Origin: Onchocerca lupi
Taxonomy: Eukaryota > Nematoda > Chromadorea > Rhabditida > Onchocercidae
Length of the DNA: 64,000 nt
Direction: 5' to 3'
Assembly (NCBI GenBank): GCA_028564675.1
Contig: JAOVVO010000158.1
Coordinates: 1 to 64,000 of the forward strand
Both the position numbers and the translations under genes were made by a program. The notes under the pieces are model-generated. The model searched no databases. It worked only from the letters and a program-made list of their open reading frames with translations, and was not told where the DNA came from. How positions within the stretch are numbered: the stretch's first letter is position 1; each line of letters opens with the position of its first letter. Positions 48,640-62,328 of the stretch are shown piece by piece.

Positions 48640-49260
48640 CCTTGGTGTCACTGCCTACCTAAAGTTGGAAATCATCAAAGTTGGGTGAAGGCGGGGGAGA
48701 GTGAAGAAATGGGAAAGGTAAAAACCAGGACGTGGTGCCAGGCTCGTACTATCCGCTCGTACTTAAAAGTAGATGAGTGATACAGGACATTGTCGAACAG
48801 TGATGACACGGAAGGACCTCCGAATCCATTCACCTTTCCTGGTGGATCGAAGGTGACAACTGGAGAGCGACAGGAGGGCGGTCGGTTGACGAGAATGGCG
48901 GTGACTTTAGAGGACGGTAGTCGATGGTTAAACTGAACAAAATTGAATTGAACTGAACGGACGGAACCAGGGCGAGCTTCCTTGTCGTGCTAGGTACTAC
49001 ACCCAGCCTGTCTCGTCTCGCATCTTGCATCTTGCAATCTTGCACTCACACTATCCCACCCCGCCAATTGACATTTCATAAACTAAAACCATCTCAAACG
49101 ACCAAACCAACCAATCAAACAACCGGTCAGCAACCGACCGTTAGGCTTGGTGCCACTGGCACCATTTCAGGCACAACATCCTCGTCAATATTAATTGAGG
49201 TTGCACCGAACGGAACCGAACGAGAATAGACGCTGCGCTCCATAGCTACTTCTTGGCCTT
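48640..49260. promoter_or_regulatory. GC-richer patch, possible lin-42 promoter or 5' exon
   Basis: This segment is clearly richer in G+C than its surroundings. It has short direct repeats (CTCGTACT twice near 48745-48763; CCAACCAATCAAACAACC-type runs near 49105). It ends 2.2 kb before the first supported lin-42 exon. Open frames exist on both strands, but no splice-consistent link to lin-42 could be shown, so a promoter or 5' UTR exon is the more cautious reading. Confidence 0.35.
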
Positions 49261-51508
49261 CCTTGAACTCAATTCCTCAATATTTTCCTCAAACTTTCCT
49301 CTCCCTTATCTGTTCAATTACTCCGTATCCTTATCATCCTCTATCATTCTTTTATCAATCCTTATCATCCGGCATCATTTTGTTACCACTCTGTAACTGG
49401 TAGATCACGATTTTGTTACCAAATCCTCCGTATCGCATATATTTATTATTATGGTTGAAGTTTTTATTGTTTGTTGCAATAAAATAAAATTTAAAATTCA
49501 AAGAAAAGTTTGAAAATATTTTAGTTTTGTCACCAAATCCTCTGATATCGCATATTTTGTCATATTTCTTTGAGCATACTGATCATTTCAATCTGAACAA
49601 CATAGTACTATTATTACTTGATTACAGAATGTGTGTTTTTATGGCATACAATCATTCGCAAATTCTTCCGTCAATTTTTTCAATATTTTATTTTAAATTT
49701 AAAATATCATTTTAAATTTCAATATTTTATTTTAAATTTTCCAAATTATTGCAAAATAAAATTTTATAAATCTTTGATTTGATTTAAATCGTTCAAAATA
49801 TTTGTAACAATAAGGATTTCAATTAGTAAAGAAAATATGGTGACAATTTACTCTTCCATTTTTTTTTTTCAATATTTTCCTTTAAATTTAAAAATTCTAT
49901 TTTACTGCAAAACAAAATATTTTAAATATTTGATTTGATTTAAATCTTCGAAATATTCGTATGGATAAGGATTTCAGTTCGTAATAATAAAGAAAATGTT
50001 ACAGCTAAATATAGAAAAATTATTGAAATAATTTTTTATAATTTGCTGGAACTTATTATTGATTACTATTTTGCCTGATTCTTCTAATTCAAATCATATA
50101 GATTAAAAATCACAGAATTATGAATCCCATTTTTTCAGTTTAATATAATTATATCATTTGAATGAATCGAAAATATTGAATCGCTTGAAGCATTGAATCT
50201 TTCATGAGGAAGTAAAGAAGGAAGAAAAATATGAATTTCAAAACAAACCTTCTCAATTTTTTAAATAATATTCGACGAATTAAAAGTTCTTAACGATTAA
50301 ATATACCTTCAGAAGTAATGAAAGTGTTATAACGTTTGAAGATTTTGAGAAATAAGTGTTAGAAAAGAATTTAGTGAAAGTTGAAGAAAAATTTTGCAAT
50401 AATTTTCATGAATATACGCAGCACCAATAGCCGAAACATTTTTAGTGTTTGCAGCATTTTTTATGATGATCCATTTCTGCTTCCATTCTCAACTTTTTCA
50501 GTTGATTCTCGATGTTATTGTTCTGAAATATGACTCAGATATTCATTAGTCTCGAATTTTGAATTACAATTGTTCCTATGATATATGCGATATTTTGAAC
50601 TTTTTTCTAAAAGAAATCAATATTTGCTATCTTTTAATGAAATAGTATCGAAGAATGCTGAAGCCGAAGCATTTTAACCACTATTCGTCTCAAATTTCCT
50701 ACTTTTCCAAATGTTAAAAATGATTTGCAAATTTAGGAGAAATTGAGAAAAGAAACATTTTAATCAGTATTAATCTCCAACTTTTCTAATTTGCTAAATT
50801 TTGGTAATAATTGAAAACCAAAAAAACTTTGAAAAAAATATCAGTTTCTTTGTTGTTATTTTCTAGTAATCCGAAGGTATATGGCTTCTTTTTATTTTGA
50901 GATTCTTCAAATATTTCAATCATTAGATTCAATTAGATTCATGAGGAAGACAGTTTTATATTTAAATAAAATTTTGAATAAGAATATATATTTAAATTCT
51001 TGTATTAAAAAAATTATTGTATTTAAATAAGAATTAGAAATTCAAGTTTAAAGTCTTATTTTTATTTCTGCTTGTCTCTGTTCTGTTAGAATTCTGCCAA
51101 AATCTCCTCTTTTTTCAAATGTTTTTTACTTTTCTTTCTAGTTTATTCAATAATCGATGAATTCATAATATTCCACTGTTTGCTAAGTAATTTAGCTTGA
51201 TGAATTTGGATAGCATTATATTTAAACTTTTTTTTCTCGATCCGATTCCTTGTCTTCTGAAGCGAAATTGAGTAAATGGAAGTTGAAATAAAGTAAATGA
51301 AAATTCATTAGAAGTTTTCAGAAGTTCGCGACAAGTGTGCCTCAAGTAGAGTTCCGTTGCATGTTTGACATTGCTTTCAATAATTCTGCTAATAAACCAG
51401 TGATATTAATAAGAGTGGTTAGAAGTTGTCGAACTTCCGAACTTTTCGAATTCGTCATTTGATATTTTGATGTTTTATTGCTAAAAAGTTTTACCATCTG
51501 AATCCTTT

Positions 51509-54500
51509 ATGCTGCATCAGCATCAACCTGCTCAAACATCAACAAATCAATCATTATCGCTCCAATCTTCTAAATCACTTCGAAGAAAACGCTTACAGGT
51601 ATGAGAAGGAATTATTCATGCCAGAAATTTGAATTTTCAATCTATCCTTATTTATGATGCAAGTTAGTGGTTTAGAAATATCTCTTTGGTATCAGTATTA
51701 AAAACATTACCGGTAAAACCGAGATATTTCATAATATAAATATGATGAAATAATCAAAGTATTTGTATGATAGAAATTTATATTATTTCTCAGTCAAAGA
51801 GATGAACTATTCATGTTTTGGACGATCCGCAATTTAATATCATATTGTTGTTTAAGTATCTCCTTTGAAAGCATCCGATCCGGTGGAGGTAAATCAAGCT
51901 CCTTTATTTCATTGAAAAGTTTCTCTTTGATATTTCAAATTATTTCATCAAATTTGTATCATAAAATACTTCGGTTTCACCGTTTAAACATTAATAACGA
52001 AAGAAAGAAAGTAAGATTGAGTAACAGTAAAAAATAAATATAAATTTTACTGCTTCCTATCCGTAGAATCTTACAATTTTAATCCATTATTAATCACCAA
52101 TTATCACCGATTTAATGGCAAAATGCTCAAAATATATTTGTTCTATTCTGCAATTCAAAGTTGTCCATTTTGTTCTGCAATTTTCTCGTCTTCTTATTTT
52201 TAATTCGGTGATGAAATAATTCCAATTATTCTGTCGAATTTTGCTCAAATATGTTAACGCTGCAGTTCTATAAAAATTTACCTTTGTTAAAAAATTTTAT
52301 AATTTACATTTAAGAAAAGTTTCAAAGTTCGTGTATTCTCGCATGAGAGATCAAAAGTATAGCAAAATTCATAAACGAGCAGAGTTCAGTGACCTTGATG
52401 AAGTATAGTGCGAAACAAAAATCTAATTAAATAAATTCAGTAATTTAATTTTTATATCATCAAGACTGTTATCACTGGAAATAATCTGAGACGATGCATC
52501 TGTTTGATTAAAATAACAATTTTAATAGCATTGTATGCTACATATTCATTAATTATGGGTAATTTATCTTGTTACTTCTTTTTTCTCCCTTCATTTCTCT
52601 AAAGACGTACAAATTTATAAATTCTTCCGGCTCTCATTTATCACATCTTACAAACTTACAAATTTTTCTGCAACAGAGATCATAAATCGAAAAGATCATT
52701 TGATTGATAATTTTGTTCTCAACGATAAATAAAAGAACGACAAAAATAATTTCGCCTTTTTTTTTTTCCTTTAATCACTTGCACTTAATATCCGTTAATT
52801 AAGGAAAGCCTAATTCTTATGATAATAATCCTCATTTAATAATGACGAATATTCTTCAATTTTTTGCAGCACTACATCCGTCAAATTAAACGTTTAATTG
52901 CGGAACGAATACCACCAGCGGATCCGGAAAAGAAACTGGGAACTATCGATGTACTCGATAAAACCGTCAAATTGGTACTTGCTTTTTTTTTCCGGTTTCA
53001 TGATCCATCTCAATTTGTTGATTTTTATCTATTTGTATTAAAATATGATTTTGCATCACTCAGTTTCATTTTCATATTCTCCACTACTTTTTAAATACCT
53101 TTTTTTTTTTGATTTTAACTTAAAATTTACTTTTTTTCGACTTTTGATTCTAAGATACTTGTAAGCACAAGATAGTAAGTAAATAAATTAACTTTTTTGG
53201 CTTTTTCATTCAGTAATGATTTTTTAAGACGTTTTAAGATATTATCTAGAATTTTACATCTTAAAATAATGTAAAGGTCAATTAGGTTCAATTTGAAATG
53301 ACTGAGAATCGCTAAATTACTCCATTTTATACACTTCTTGTACTGTCATAAAATGACCAAAATGACCTGACATTTTAAGATATCATCTAAAATTGCACAT
53401 CTTAAAACAATTTAAAGGTCAATTAGGTCCAACTTGAAATGATTGGGAATTATCAAATCACTTAATTTTATACACTTCTTGTACTGCCACAAAATGACTG
53501 AAATGACCTGACGTTTTCATCTAAAATTGCACATTTTAAAACAATGTAAAGGTCAACTAGATCCTTTCGAAGGAATTGTCAAATTACTCCATTTTATATA
53601 CTTCGTTGTGCTATCAATTACAAAATGTTTTTGAATAGTTGCACAATTATGATTCAAAATTACTCTTTTTTTCGATGATAATATGTTAATTTGGAAATTT
53701 TTAAATTAAAATTTTTTTCGAAATAATAATAAACATTATGTTTATTAATTTTATTATCATAAATATCCCAATTAAATAACACGATCAAGCTATTTGAAAT
53801 TGTAATTTATGCAGTATCATGGAGTATTCTAACATCCACACCTTTGATGATTCAAAATTTATTATTTTTCATAAAAATTTTTATCATTTTTTATAAAGTC
53901 AAGATCTATTTTATAAAAATTTCTTTAAGTTACAAACAACGCCAGTATATGCTGAAGTTACAAATCCTGGCCTTAGTCCACCACATTCTTGGCCTGATTC
54001 ACCGCACGATAGTATAACACATATTAGCGATGATACTTGGACACCAAATGTTGATTTTGCTCGACGACATATTTTTTCCGCAAATATCAATCTACCGGAT
54101 GGTCGTATTATTGATTTCCAGAAAGTAACTTCGAAAGAAATCAGCAACATTAATGTTTGTATATATTTCGAACAAAATTTTCAATTTATTTTTACAAAAT
54201 TTTTGAATTTAGCAAACTTTCAAATAACATTTCATCATTTTTCTTCTTCTAGTTCTAATTGATTTCGTACAATCGTTTGTCAATATTTTTTTACAAAAAT
54301 CTTCATACTTTTGATTATAAAAATTATGAAAAGACAAGTAAATAAAAATATTTTAATAAAATTTAAGTATTCAATTCTAAATTTGTCGAGTATTTTAAGC
54401 TTTTATAGTAAGAAGATAAAATGATTTAATATTTTTGATTGTACCAATTAATTGAATTTCAAATTATAGAATCTGCACTGCGGGTCATCTTTTCTGGATT

Positions 54501-57500
54501 TGGTGACATTTTATGGACGGCAAGCTTTGCTTGCTGGTGCATACAATGATTCGATCGAGAGAAAAAAAATTCTAACACGTTTCATTGGCAGGTAAATCAT
54601 TAAATTAAATTAATTATTAAATTGAATTATTAAACTGAATCGATTTAATTTTTTTCTTCTTTGAATTTTTATTGTATCGAAGAAAACATTCCACTGTTTT
54701 TGCCTCCGATGAAAAAAAAGTTTCCAGAAACAATTCAGCAAGTTAGATGTTCGACCATCACAGATATATTCATCGAATTTTTTGCTCAAACTCTGTTCTC
54801 AATTTTAAGCTTAAAATCAGGAATTTTTCTGATATTTGCCGAAACTTAAATTTTAAAGACTTTGATGATTCTAAAAAGTCAAAAAACTTATAGTAATGCT
54901 AAAATTAGTCCTGAAAACTTATAATAATCTTCTAGGTGAATTTTTAGTATCTTTTTTTTTTTTTTTGTTTGGTACCATGTTTTTCTCATTAGTATCTATC
55001 TCTAACAAATAATTGAATTCCTATCTAAAAAAAGTACTGATAAATAATGAAAGTATTAATAATACTATCATAAAAGCAATAAGAAGAATATGCAATACTA
55101 ATTATTGATATCATTAGTAACAATAAGATATTGGAAACAAGTAGTTAATAATAATAATAGAATTTCTAGTATTATGTTTTAGTATCATGATTACTGCTAA
55201 TTACTCAAATCATAATTGATTCGGAATGAAATTGATCAAAATTTATAAAAGTTTCAAGTTTTATGCACTCAATGGTAATATTAAAACGAAAGATGGCCAC
55301 TGAAAGAGAAAAAACAAAAAAATAAAAACATGATTTATTATCGATTAAAGATTTTTTTTTTCATTAAAATTAAATTTTAAACATTTAAGAGAAGACATTA
55401 ATTACCATAAAGTGTTACTAATAGTATATTTGTGGAATGTGAAAAAAAATTTGAAAAATAAAAATCAAAAAGGGATAATTAATTTTTTAACTGTGTAATT
55501 TTTTAATTAATATGTTCCGTAGTGATATATACGTCAGTGAGTGTGCTTGTCTTAATTCCATGATAATTGTTGTAATGAGAAGAAGATACGATAGTTATGA
55601 TAAGCTGATACGGGGTGATAAAATGATAAAATTACAATATAATTGGAGATGATAAGAATCAGAAGTAAATTGGTATTAGTGCAGTAAAATGAAAGTGCAT
55701 CAAACGAAAATCAGAGCGCGCACCTGGTTCTACCAGTATCCGACGATCACCAACCTATCACCTTCAATCATCCTATCCGTTCACCTAACACCATCTTCTT
55801 CTTCTACATTACACTGTTTCTAGTGACAGGTACTGTCTGTCAGTATCCGAAGTGATAAAATGACGAAATTGATATGAAAAATTTAAATGTTGAACTTTTT
55901 GTTCAGCTGATTATTTGATATTTGTGCCCTGTATAATTGATAATTTTGCTTATGAAATAATGAAAAAGAATAAATAAATAAATAAATAAATGAAAAAGAA
56001 ATTTTTATGTTTGGAAAGAAATAAAATTTTGAGATTAAAATTTTTAGACATATGAAAAAATTTGAACTAAAATTTGAATTTAATTTAGCTCCACTTGAAT
56101 TAGTTAAAATGACTAAATTAATTGATGATTTTTCATCAAGAAATTAACACGATAAAAATTGATAATTTTTTTTTTATAAAATAATAAAAACAAAGGCCAA
56201 ACTTTTATAATCAAAAAAAGTGAGTATTTTAAGATTAAAATTTTTAGGCATAAGAATTTCTCTTACTATAGATTTAAAAAAAAGAGAAATCACTAGCAAA
56301 TCATTCAAAAAATCATTAGTTCATCAAAAAATCAAAAAAAAAAATCAATCATCAAAAAATCATTAGTTCAATTAATTTACTCTTGTAACAAAAAATAATA
56401 TTTATCCATAGAGAAAGAAGAGAATATAAACCTTAAAAAATCGTAATCTTAATCTCATAAAATTGTTTTGAGCTTAACTAAATTTTAAATTTTATTCCGA
56501 TAATGTTGAAATGAAATTTAAGAAAAAAAAATGGAATTTTAGTAGTGGGGCTTTCGAATTACTATGCGAATACAAGCGTTCCAATTATGGTAATACAGTA
56601 TCAACTCATATTCATGTGCTTGAACTTGAAAGCGCATTTGGTCCATCGAAAACTTTGAGCACATTTATATTTTCGACTCGTCATACAAGTTCTTGCTCAC
56701 TTACTTATCTTGATTCATCGTAAGTATTTGTTTTTTTTTCTTTTTTTTTTTTTGTATTCATTTAAAAATAATACCGAAATAAGAAATTTATTAAGATTTA
56801 TCAAGACTAGGATTATTAAAAAATCGTTATTTTGCTGAAAGTTAGAAATGATGATATTTTATGAAATCTTATTCATGACGCAGTTTAATTAGTAATTGCA
56901 GTATTTATATAATTATTCGATACAGTATTTATTTACAGTATTGTGTCTACAGTATTCTTATTTACAGAGCAGCGAACTATATTGGTTATTTGCCCGGTGA
57001 AGTGTTGAATCAGTCAATATTACACCTTTTACATCCATATGATATAGCACAAATTAAGCAGATACATGCAACTTGTAAGTGCAAAACTTATAAAAAATCG
57101 CTCTCAACTTAAGTGATAAAAGTTGAATAGTTCAACTGAATGAACAATATAAGTTTTTTATTCATTGAAAATAATACCTGAATAAGAAAGTTATTGAGAT
57201 TAAGATTGTCGAAGTTTTTTTTTTTACTCATTATCTTGCTGAAAATTAGAAATGATGATGTTTTACTGAGCAGCGAACTATATTGGTTATAATTTAATTA
57301 ATTCGCTAATTTTTTATCGCAAATATATTCGCCGATTTTTTTTTTTTTAAGTAAGCGTCCAACGAAATGAAATAGTACGACAACGGCGTTTACGATGGAT
57401 TGCATTCAATGGTAGCATAATTCAAACAAATTCCGAATGGTTTGCATTTTGGAATCCGTGGACTCATAAAGTGGATACTGTAATTGGACGACATACGTTA

Positions 57501-60318
57501 AACGAGCAACCGATCGGAAATGCGGACGTGTTAGCTGAACCATGTTCGCCACGTATTATCACGCCACTGGATGAGTTAACGATACGTAATACTGAAGTGG
57601 AAATTAGTGCTCTACTGAACAAGGTCAGAATTTCATCAGTTTAGAAGGTCAAAATGGTGCAACTAGGACAGTTAATTGTCATTTTGAGGTACAATAAGTT
57701 CAATTTCGATTATTCCCTAAAATAAATCAAGATATTCATTATAATAGATCACTAAAAAGTTACCTAACTGAATGCATCAAGTCTTTTCCATTTAATTTGT
57801 TTATTTAATGCTTTATTTTCCAAAAAGTCTTGAAATTTTATTTTTTAAATTTATTTGCTTATTATTATCAAAATCAAATTTTAATTCCTAGCATAGCAAA
57901 TAAAACTTAATTTACTTGCTTAGCTTCAGGAACCAAGAATAGTGATAAGAAATGAAAAGTGCAAAGCAGCACCCACTGCGCATCAAAAGAATTCAAATTC
58001 AGTTGATCTGAAATTGTCATCTGGTACACATCTTGGTACTTATATTGATAATCTCATTGAAACGTTTGTCATAAATGCTGCAAATTCTGGAAATAAGGTA
58101 ATTTTCTCATAACATTGTTCGATGAAATTTGTCTAATTACGTTAATTTCATTAATTCAGTTAATTTCAAAGTTAAACGTTGGAAAGAAAATCTTTTGAAA
58201 AATGAATTATCGGCTCAATTTATAAACTCTACTTTTATTTAAAGTATTTGGCACCTACGATTGATCCTTGTCGATTGCCAATTAATCCAACTGATTTTTC
58301 CTCAACAAATTCCTGCAACGCCATTCCTTTGACATATAATCAGGTAACAGTTGTGATAATTTATTCTTCATTTATTAAATTAAAGAAAATTCGAAATTTT
58401 CGCACCAACCCACCAACCAATTCATTTATTAAATTGAAGAAAATTCGAAATTCTTACGAAGAAGCCATCAAATAAAAAATGAAATGAAATTGGATGAATA
58501 AAGTAAATTAAAATTTAAAATTTCAATTTCAGATTAATTGTTTGGAAAATGTACATCGATTATTAAAAAGTCAACAACATACAGGAGATGTAGCTTCAGC
58601 ACAAATAACCGTCGAATCAACACCAGAAAATGGTCCATCATCATCATCAAAATTACCACCAGTAGAAGATTCAAAAAGTCCACTTCCAGTACCGGAACAG
58701 CAAGATGATAAAAGGTATTATTATTGATAAGTTAAAGCTGCTATCTTAATAATAGAGATAAAACGATAGCAATTCAACAAATTATGACAAAATAACACTT
58801 TGATAAGAGATAAAGTAACATTTTGATAAAATAATACTTGAAAAAAAGCCCATATACTATCAATATCGAATACAGGGTTTCGGCAGATACGGTAGCACCA
58901 ACGATGCCACTTACTCGTGAACTTCTGCAACAGCATACCCGAAAATGGGAGCAAGAATATCGTGATACATGGAAAAAACGTCTCGGTTTAAAAAGATCTA
59001 TTCAGGTTCATATTTGAGCTTATGCACCAATAAGACGATTATCAATAAATTATCAATAAAATAATTCATCAAAGTACTCTTATATTTATATTTTTTAAAA
59101 AAATTTTTCAAATTCAAACTTTATTAGTTTTTTTTTATGTCCTACAAAAAAGTCAAAGAAACTTACTTTGCTTTCTGTTTCGAAAATTTGAAATTTTATG
59201 AAAATGAATAATTTTCTTGAAATATAGCAAACGGAATTTGTTGTGCCTGTATCGTCGAAAATTTTCCGTGAAAGCAGTCATAAATCAAGCGTAACACAAG
59301 GCGTACCAATTGCGTTACCTTCATCAAAATCTGATTATTGGACAACATCAATGAATAAAGATGATTATTACAGAAGCCTTGGACCAAATCCACCTCCACC
59401 ACCTGGCAAAAATTTCCAGGTTAAAGCAATTAATTACAAATTATAATTACTTCTTTAGCTTTTAATAATACGATTTCGATTACATGTGGTGAAAAAATAT
59501 TTCAAAATTTTTCATATCTACAAAAGAATTTTGGTTGAATATAGAAGACATAATTTCATTACTCATTAGATTTCAAAATTACAAAAATTTGATAAATTCT
59601 GATCATCAAGTTGATCGCCAGATTCTGATCTTCAAACTGATCAGTATCGACAAATGTAATTGGAAATAATTTTCTTTAAAAAGTCATCTGGTACTATATT
59701 TCATTTTGAAAATGTTTTCAGATTACATCGGTACCATTACCACCTCCGTTACCGATTGAGGAACGTCGATCTGCGTTTGTTCCACTTCCAAGCACTACAG
59801 TATCCTCATTTCCTAATATTTCAAAATTACCTCGTGATTTATCACAACCGATCAACTTATCATTGACCGCAAATATGCAACAGTCACATTCAGTAGTCGG
59901 AATAACTACCGTAACATCAGCTACCACTGAACCACATTTTCCGACACAACAGCAGCAACAGTACCGTTCTGTGATAAAGAATACTGTAACATCCACCTCA
60001 CCACAACAACAACAACAACGGCAGTATCTCGAATTTAATAAATTGGCATTACCATCATCAACCGGAACGGCACAGTGTTATTTGTCTACCGGAAATCTGA
60101 TGGACACGAACCTAGAATGGCAATGTCCAACTACTGATTACGGTAATGGTACTTCGGAAGAAATCGGCGAAACTTGCGCAGCACGTCTGAAAAATATGGC
60201 GCAACGGGCGCAACAACAATTAGAGCAGAAACGATTTCACTCTCCGCTTGCGACTTCTTCACCAGTTAAGGAAGCAACTGCCGCATTGATGTTGCTACAA
60301 GAAACAATTTCCTTTTAA
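51509..60318 (+). CDS. lin-42: LIN-42/PERIOD-family developmental timing protein
   Basis: Fourteen exons are supported: 51509-51598, 52870-52974, 53930-54154, 54470-54591, 56543-56716, 56968-57074, 57352-57623, 57930-58097, 58245-58343, 58533-58714, 58876-59005, 59228-59419, 59722-60318 (the last carries the stop), with the ATG exon provisional. They give about 820 aa. Residues ~31-65 (HYIRQIKRLIAERIPP...GTIDVLDKTVKL) resemble the PER N-terminal helix-loop-helix-like segment. PAS-A-like sequence covers about 141-215 and PAS-B about 215-320 (YIGYLPGEVLNQSIL, WFAFWNPWTHKVDTVIGRH). The casein kinase 1-binding motifs follow: SYQ type LTYNQINCLENVHRLLKS (~450-467) and LT type PLTRELLQQHTRKWEQEYRD (~525-545). 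The tail is rich in Pro, Gln and Thr. In C. elegans LIN-42 oscillates with the moults, binds KIN-20 and represses heterochronic miRNA genes. An in-frame stop lies just upstream of the ATG, but more 5' exons may exist. Confidence 0.9.
53229..53611. repeat. Three tandem copies of a ~141-bp unit in a lin-42 intron
   Basis: Copies start at about 53231, 53372 and 53512. Shared landmarks are ATCTAAAATTGCACATCTTAA, AAAGGTCAATTAGGT, CATTTTATACACTTCTTGTA and AAAATGACC(T). The third copy is shorter and more diverged. They lie in the 955-bp intron between exons 52870-52974 and 53930-54154. Confidence 0.85.
54592..56542 (+). other. Large lin-42 intron with a GC-richer island
   Basis: This 1.95-kb intron is the longest in the supported lin-42 model. 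Most is AT-rich, but 55690-55850 is GC-richer, with CGCGC, CACCTGG and pyrimidine-rich repeats, and no splice-bounded coding segment was found there. It could be an internal promoter or enhancer; this is inference. Confidence 0.4.
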
Positions 60319-62328
60319 TTAATTATTAAGCTAAATTTCGAATTTTGAACTTGAAAATTTAAAAAACTTTTCCGAGGGAAAATTATGCTTCATTTTCATC
60401 CCAAGTTTGTTGAATCTTTGCCAACGCGCAATTTGTTTTCATGCAAATGTGCAATCATTTTTCAATCAAAAAAAATTTATCAAAAAGAAATAAGCATTTT
60501 TGATCGAAATATCTGAAATGGCTACTTCGAGATGACCTTTATTGACTTTTGTTGACTATTTCAAGCATATTTCAATTCTGATTTAGTATTAATTTTCCAA
60601 AAGTCGTTGGATGATCAAAAATATCTATGCACAATTGATATAAATCTTGAAAGTTCAAATAACTGTGATAAGGCTCACGAAATTATCTTGCTACTTTTTA
60701 CTATTTCCAAAAATTTTAGGTTTTTTTTTTTGTTAATCAATCAGTGTTATTGCAGAAATTCTCATTTTTTAATTTTTTATTCTCCTGTTTCTAGTTTAGA
60801 TTTATTAAGGCAACTGAAATAAAAAATGATAAATAGCATTGAAAGAAATGATAAAACTGATGATCAAATATCGTAAGCTAAAAAATTAATTAATTGAACT
60901 GAAAGAGGCCATTCATGCCGATTCATCCATGAAAAATGAACAGTTCGGATGTTAAATTTTTTCATTTCAAATTTCAGTTCGAGCTTTATTTTATCATTTC
61001 AAATTTACTTACACTTAAACTTAAAATGTGCGTAATTCTCACACCGACGTCTTTCTGGTTCTGGAACGATTGTGTATTTGTTTGTTTGTTTCTTTTTTTT
61101 TTCCCTTTATAATTTGAAATAATCTTAAAATTATTTCAAATAATTTGGAAATATCGTTCCAGTTTTTCTTCACCTCTTCCTCTCTCTCTTTCCTTCTTTT
61201 TGGCATACTATCGTTACTTGTGGATGTATATATGATGCATATTTATTGCTATTTTTGAAATTTGAAAATTACAAAAAGAAGGAACCTGATTAAGTTTATC
61301 ACTGATTTCGATTACATCTTTGAAAGATTAAGTTATCGAACGATTTGGACATAGAAGACTGGGGAAAATTATAACACACCGCGAATATGGAACTTAATTT
61401 TATCAGGCAGCCAAATTATTCGACGAATTTCACTTGAAAGAAAAGTGGTTTTTGTAGAAGTTTGAGATTTCATTTTTCTCTTCCTCTCATTTCTAATCAT
61501 TAATTATCTCTTATTTAATATGTACTGCATGTGGTCGCCTCAATTATTATTGTGATTTTTTATAGTTCTCAATCTTTTTCATCCTTCGATGATACCGTAA
61601 ATAACTGAATAACGAATTTTTTTGAAATACAAGCATTACTGCCTCAAATTGACCATATTTATATGCTGCCAATATTACAAGTTCTTTCATATTTTTAAAT
61701 TTTTAAGTTTTCAACGTTGTTTTGTTGAGTATCCAAATGATATGTGAATATTATATTGAGCGAATAAAACTTTTTTGCACTTGGAAAACATTTTCCAAGA
61801 AGTTATACAAGGCGTAAAGAGTATATACGATTTATCCAGCATATTTTTGCTCAATATCTTAAAACTACCGGTTATAAATATAATAGATGAGGTATGCTTA
61901 TCTGGATCTTATGAAAATCTCAAGAAACAAAAAATACATGGAAAGAATAAAAAAATGAAATATATCTCCCCTTTGTTTGCTTTCAAATTAAAAGCCAAAA
62001 AATGTACGCATAAAACTTAAAAATAAAGCCTCGATTTACTTTTCATATTACTATCTGTATGAGAAATGAAGAAAAAAATCAACTTCGAAGTCATTATGAT
62101 TCTCCCACGCTATTTTAAATTGGGAAATACTATTATTTTGATGATTATGTTAAAACAGGAAATAAAAAACAACTAGAATCAAAATGACTAAATGAAAATA
62201 AAATAACTGAAATAAAATTGGCAATATAATCAGAATATAAGGCATAAAACAATCAAATTAATGGTTCACAATTGATAAATTAGCTCTTCCACATAGAGAA
62301 AACGAGATGGATTCAAAAAATCATTTTA
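60319..62328. other. Region between the convergent lin-42 and topoisomerase 3' ends
   Basis: Contains the lin-42 3' UTR and intergenic DNA. No gene is supported; the longest open frame (61775-62020, +, 81 codons) has no recognisable feature. No let-7-type CTACCTC seed match was noticed here. Confidence 0.55.

Larger units (their letters stand above)
43504..51508. other. 8-kb gene-poor region between atad-3 and lin-42
   Basis: No coding exon is supported. It contains the atad-3 3' flank, a foldback element (44740-45175), A/T tracts (for example 46157-46170 and 47976-47991), a GA microsatellite (48555-48591) and a GC-richer promoter-like segment (about 48640-49260). Diverged direct repeats lie at 49400-49996. 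Upstream lin-42 exons or promoters probably lie in the right half. Confidence 0.6.

Noticed and set aside
48987..49229. 80-codon plus-strand frame as a 5' lin-42 exon
   Set aside because: No donor in frame before its stop and no similarity to PER/LIN-42; a shadow frame is also open on the minus strand, as expected from higher GC.
60400..60416. CCCAAGTTTG in the lin-42 3' region, part of SL1
   Set aside because: A 10-base match only, expected by chance in AT-rich DNA.
61775..62020. 81-codon plus-strand frame between lin-42 and the topoisomerase
   Set aside because: No family, no splice signals, Lys/Ile-rich composition of intergenic DNA.
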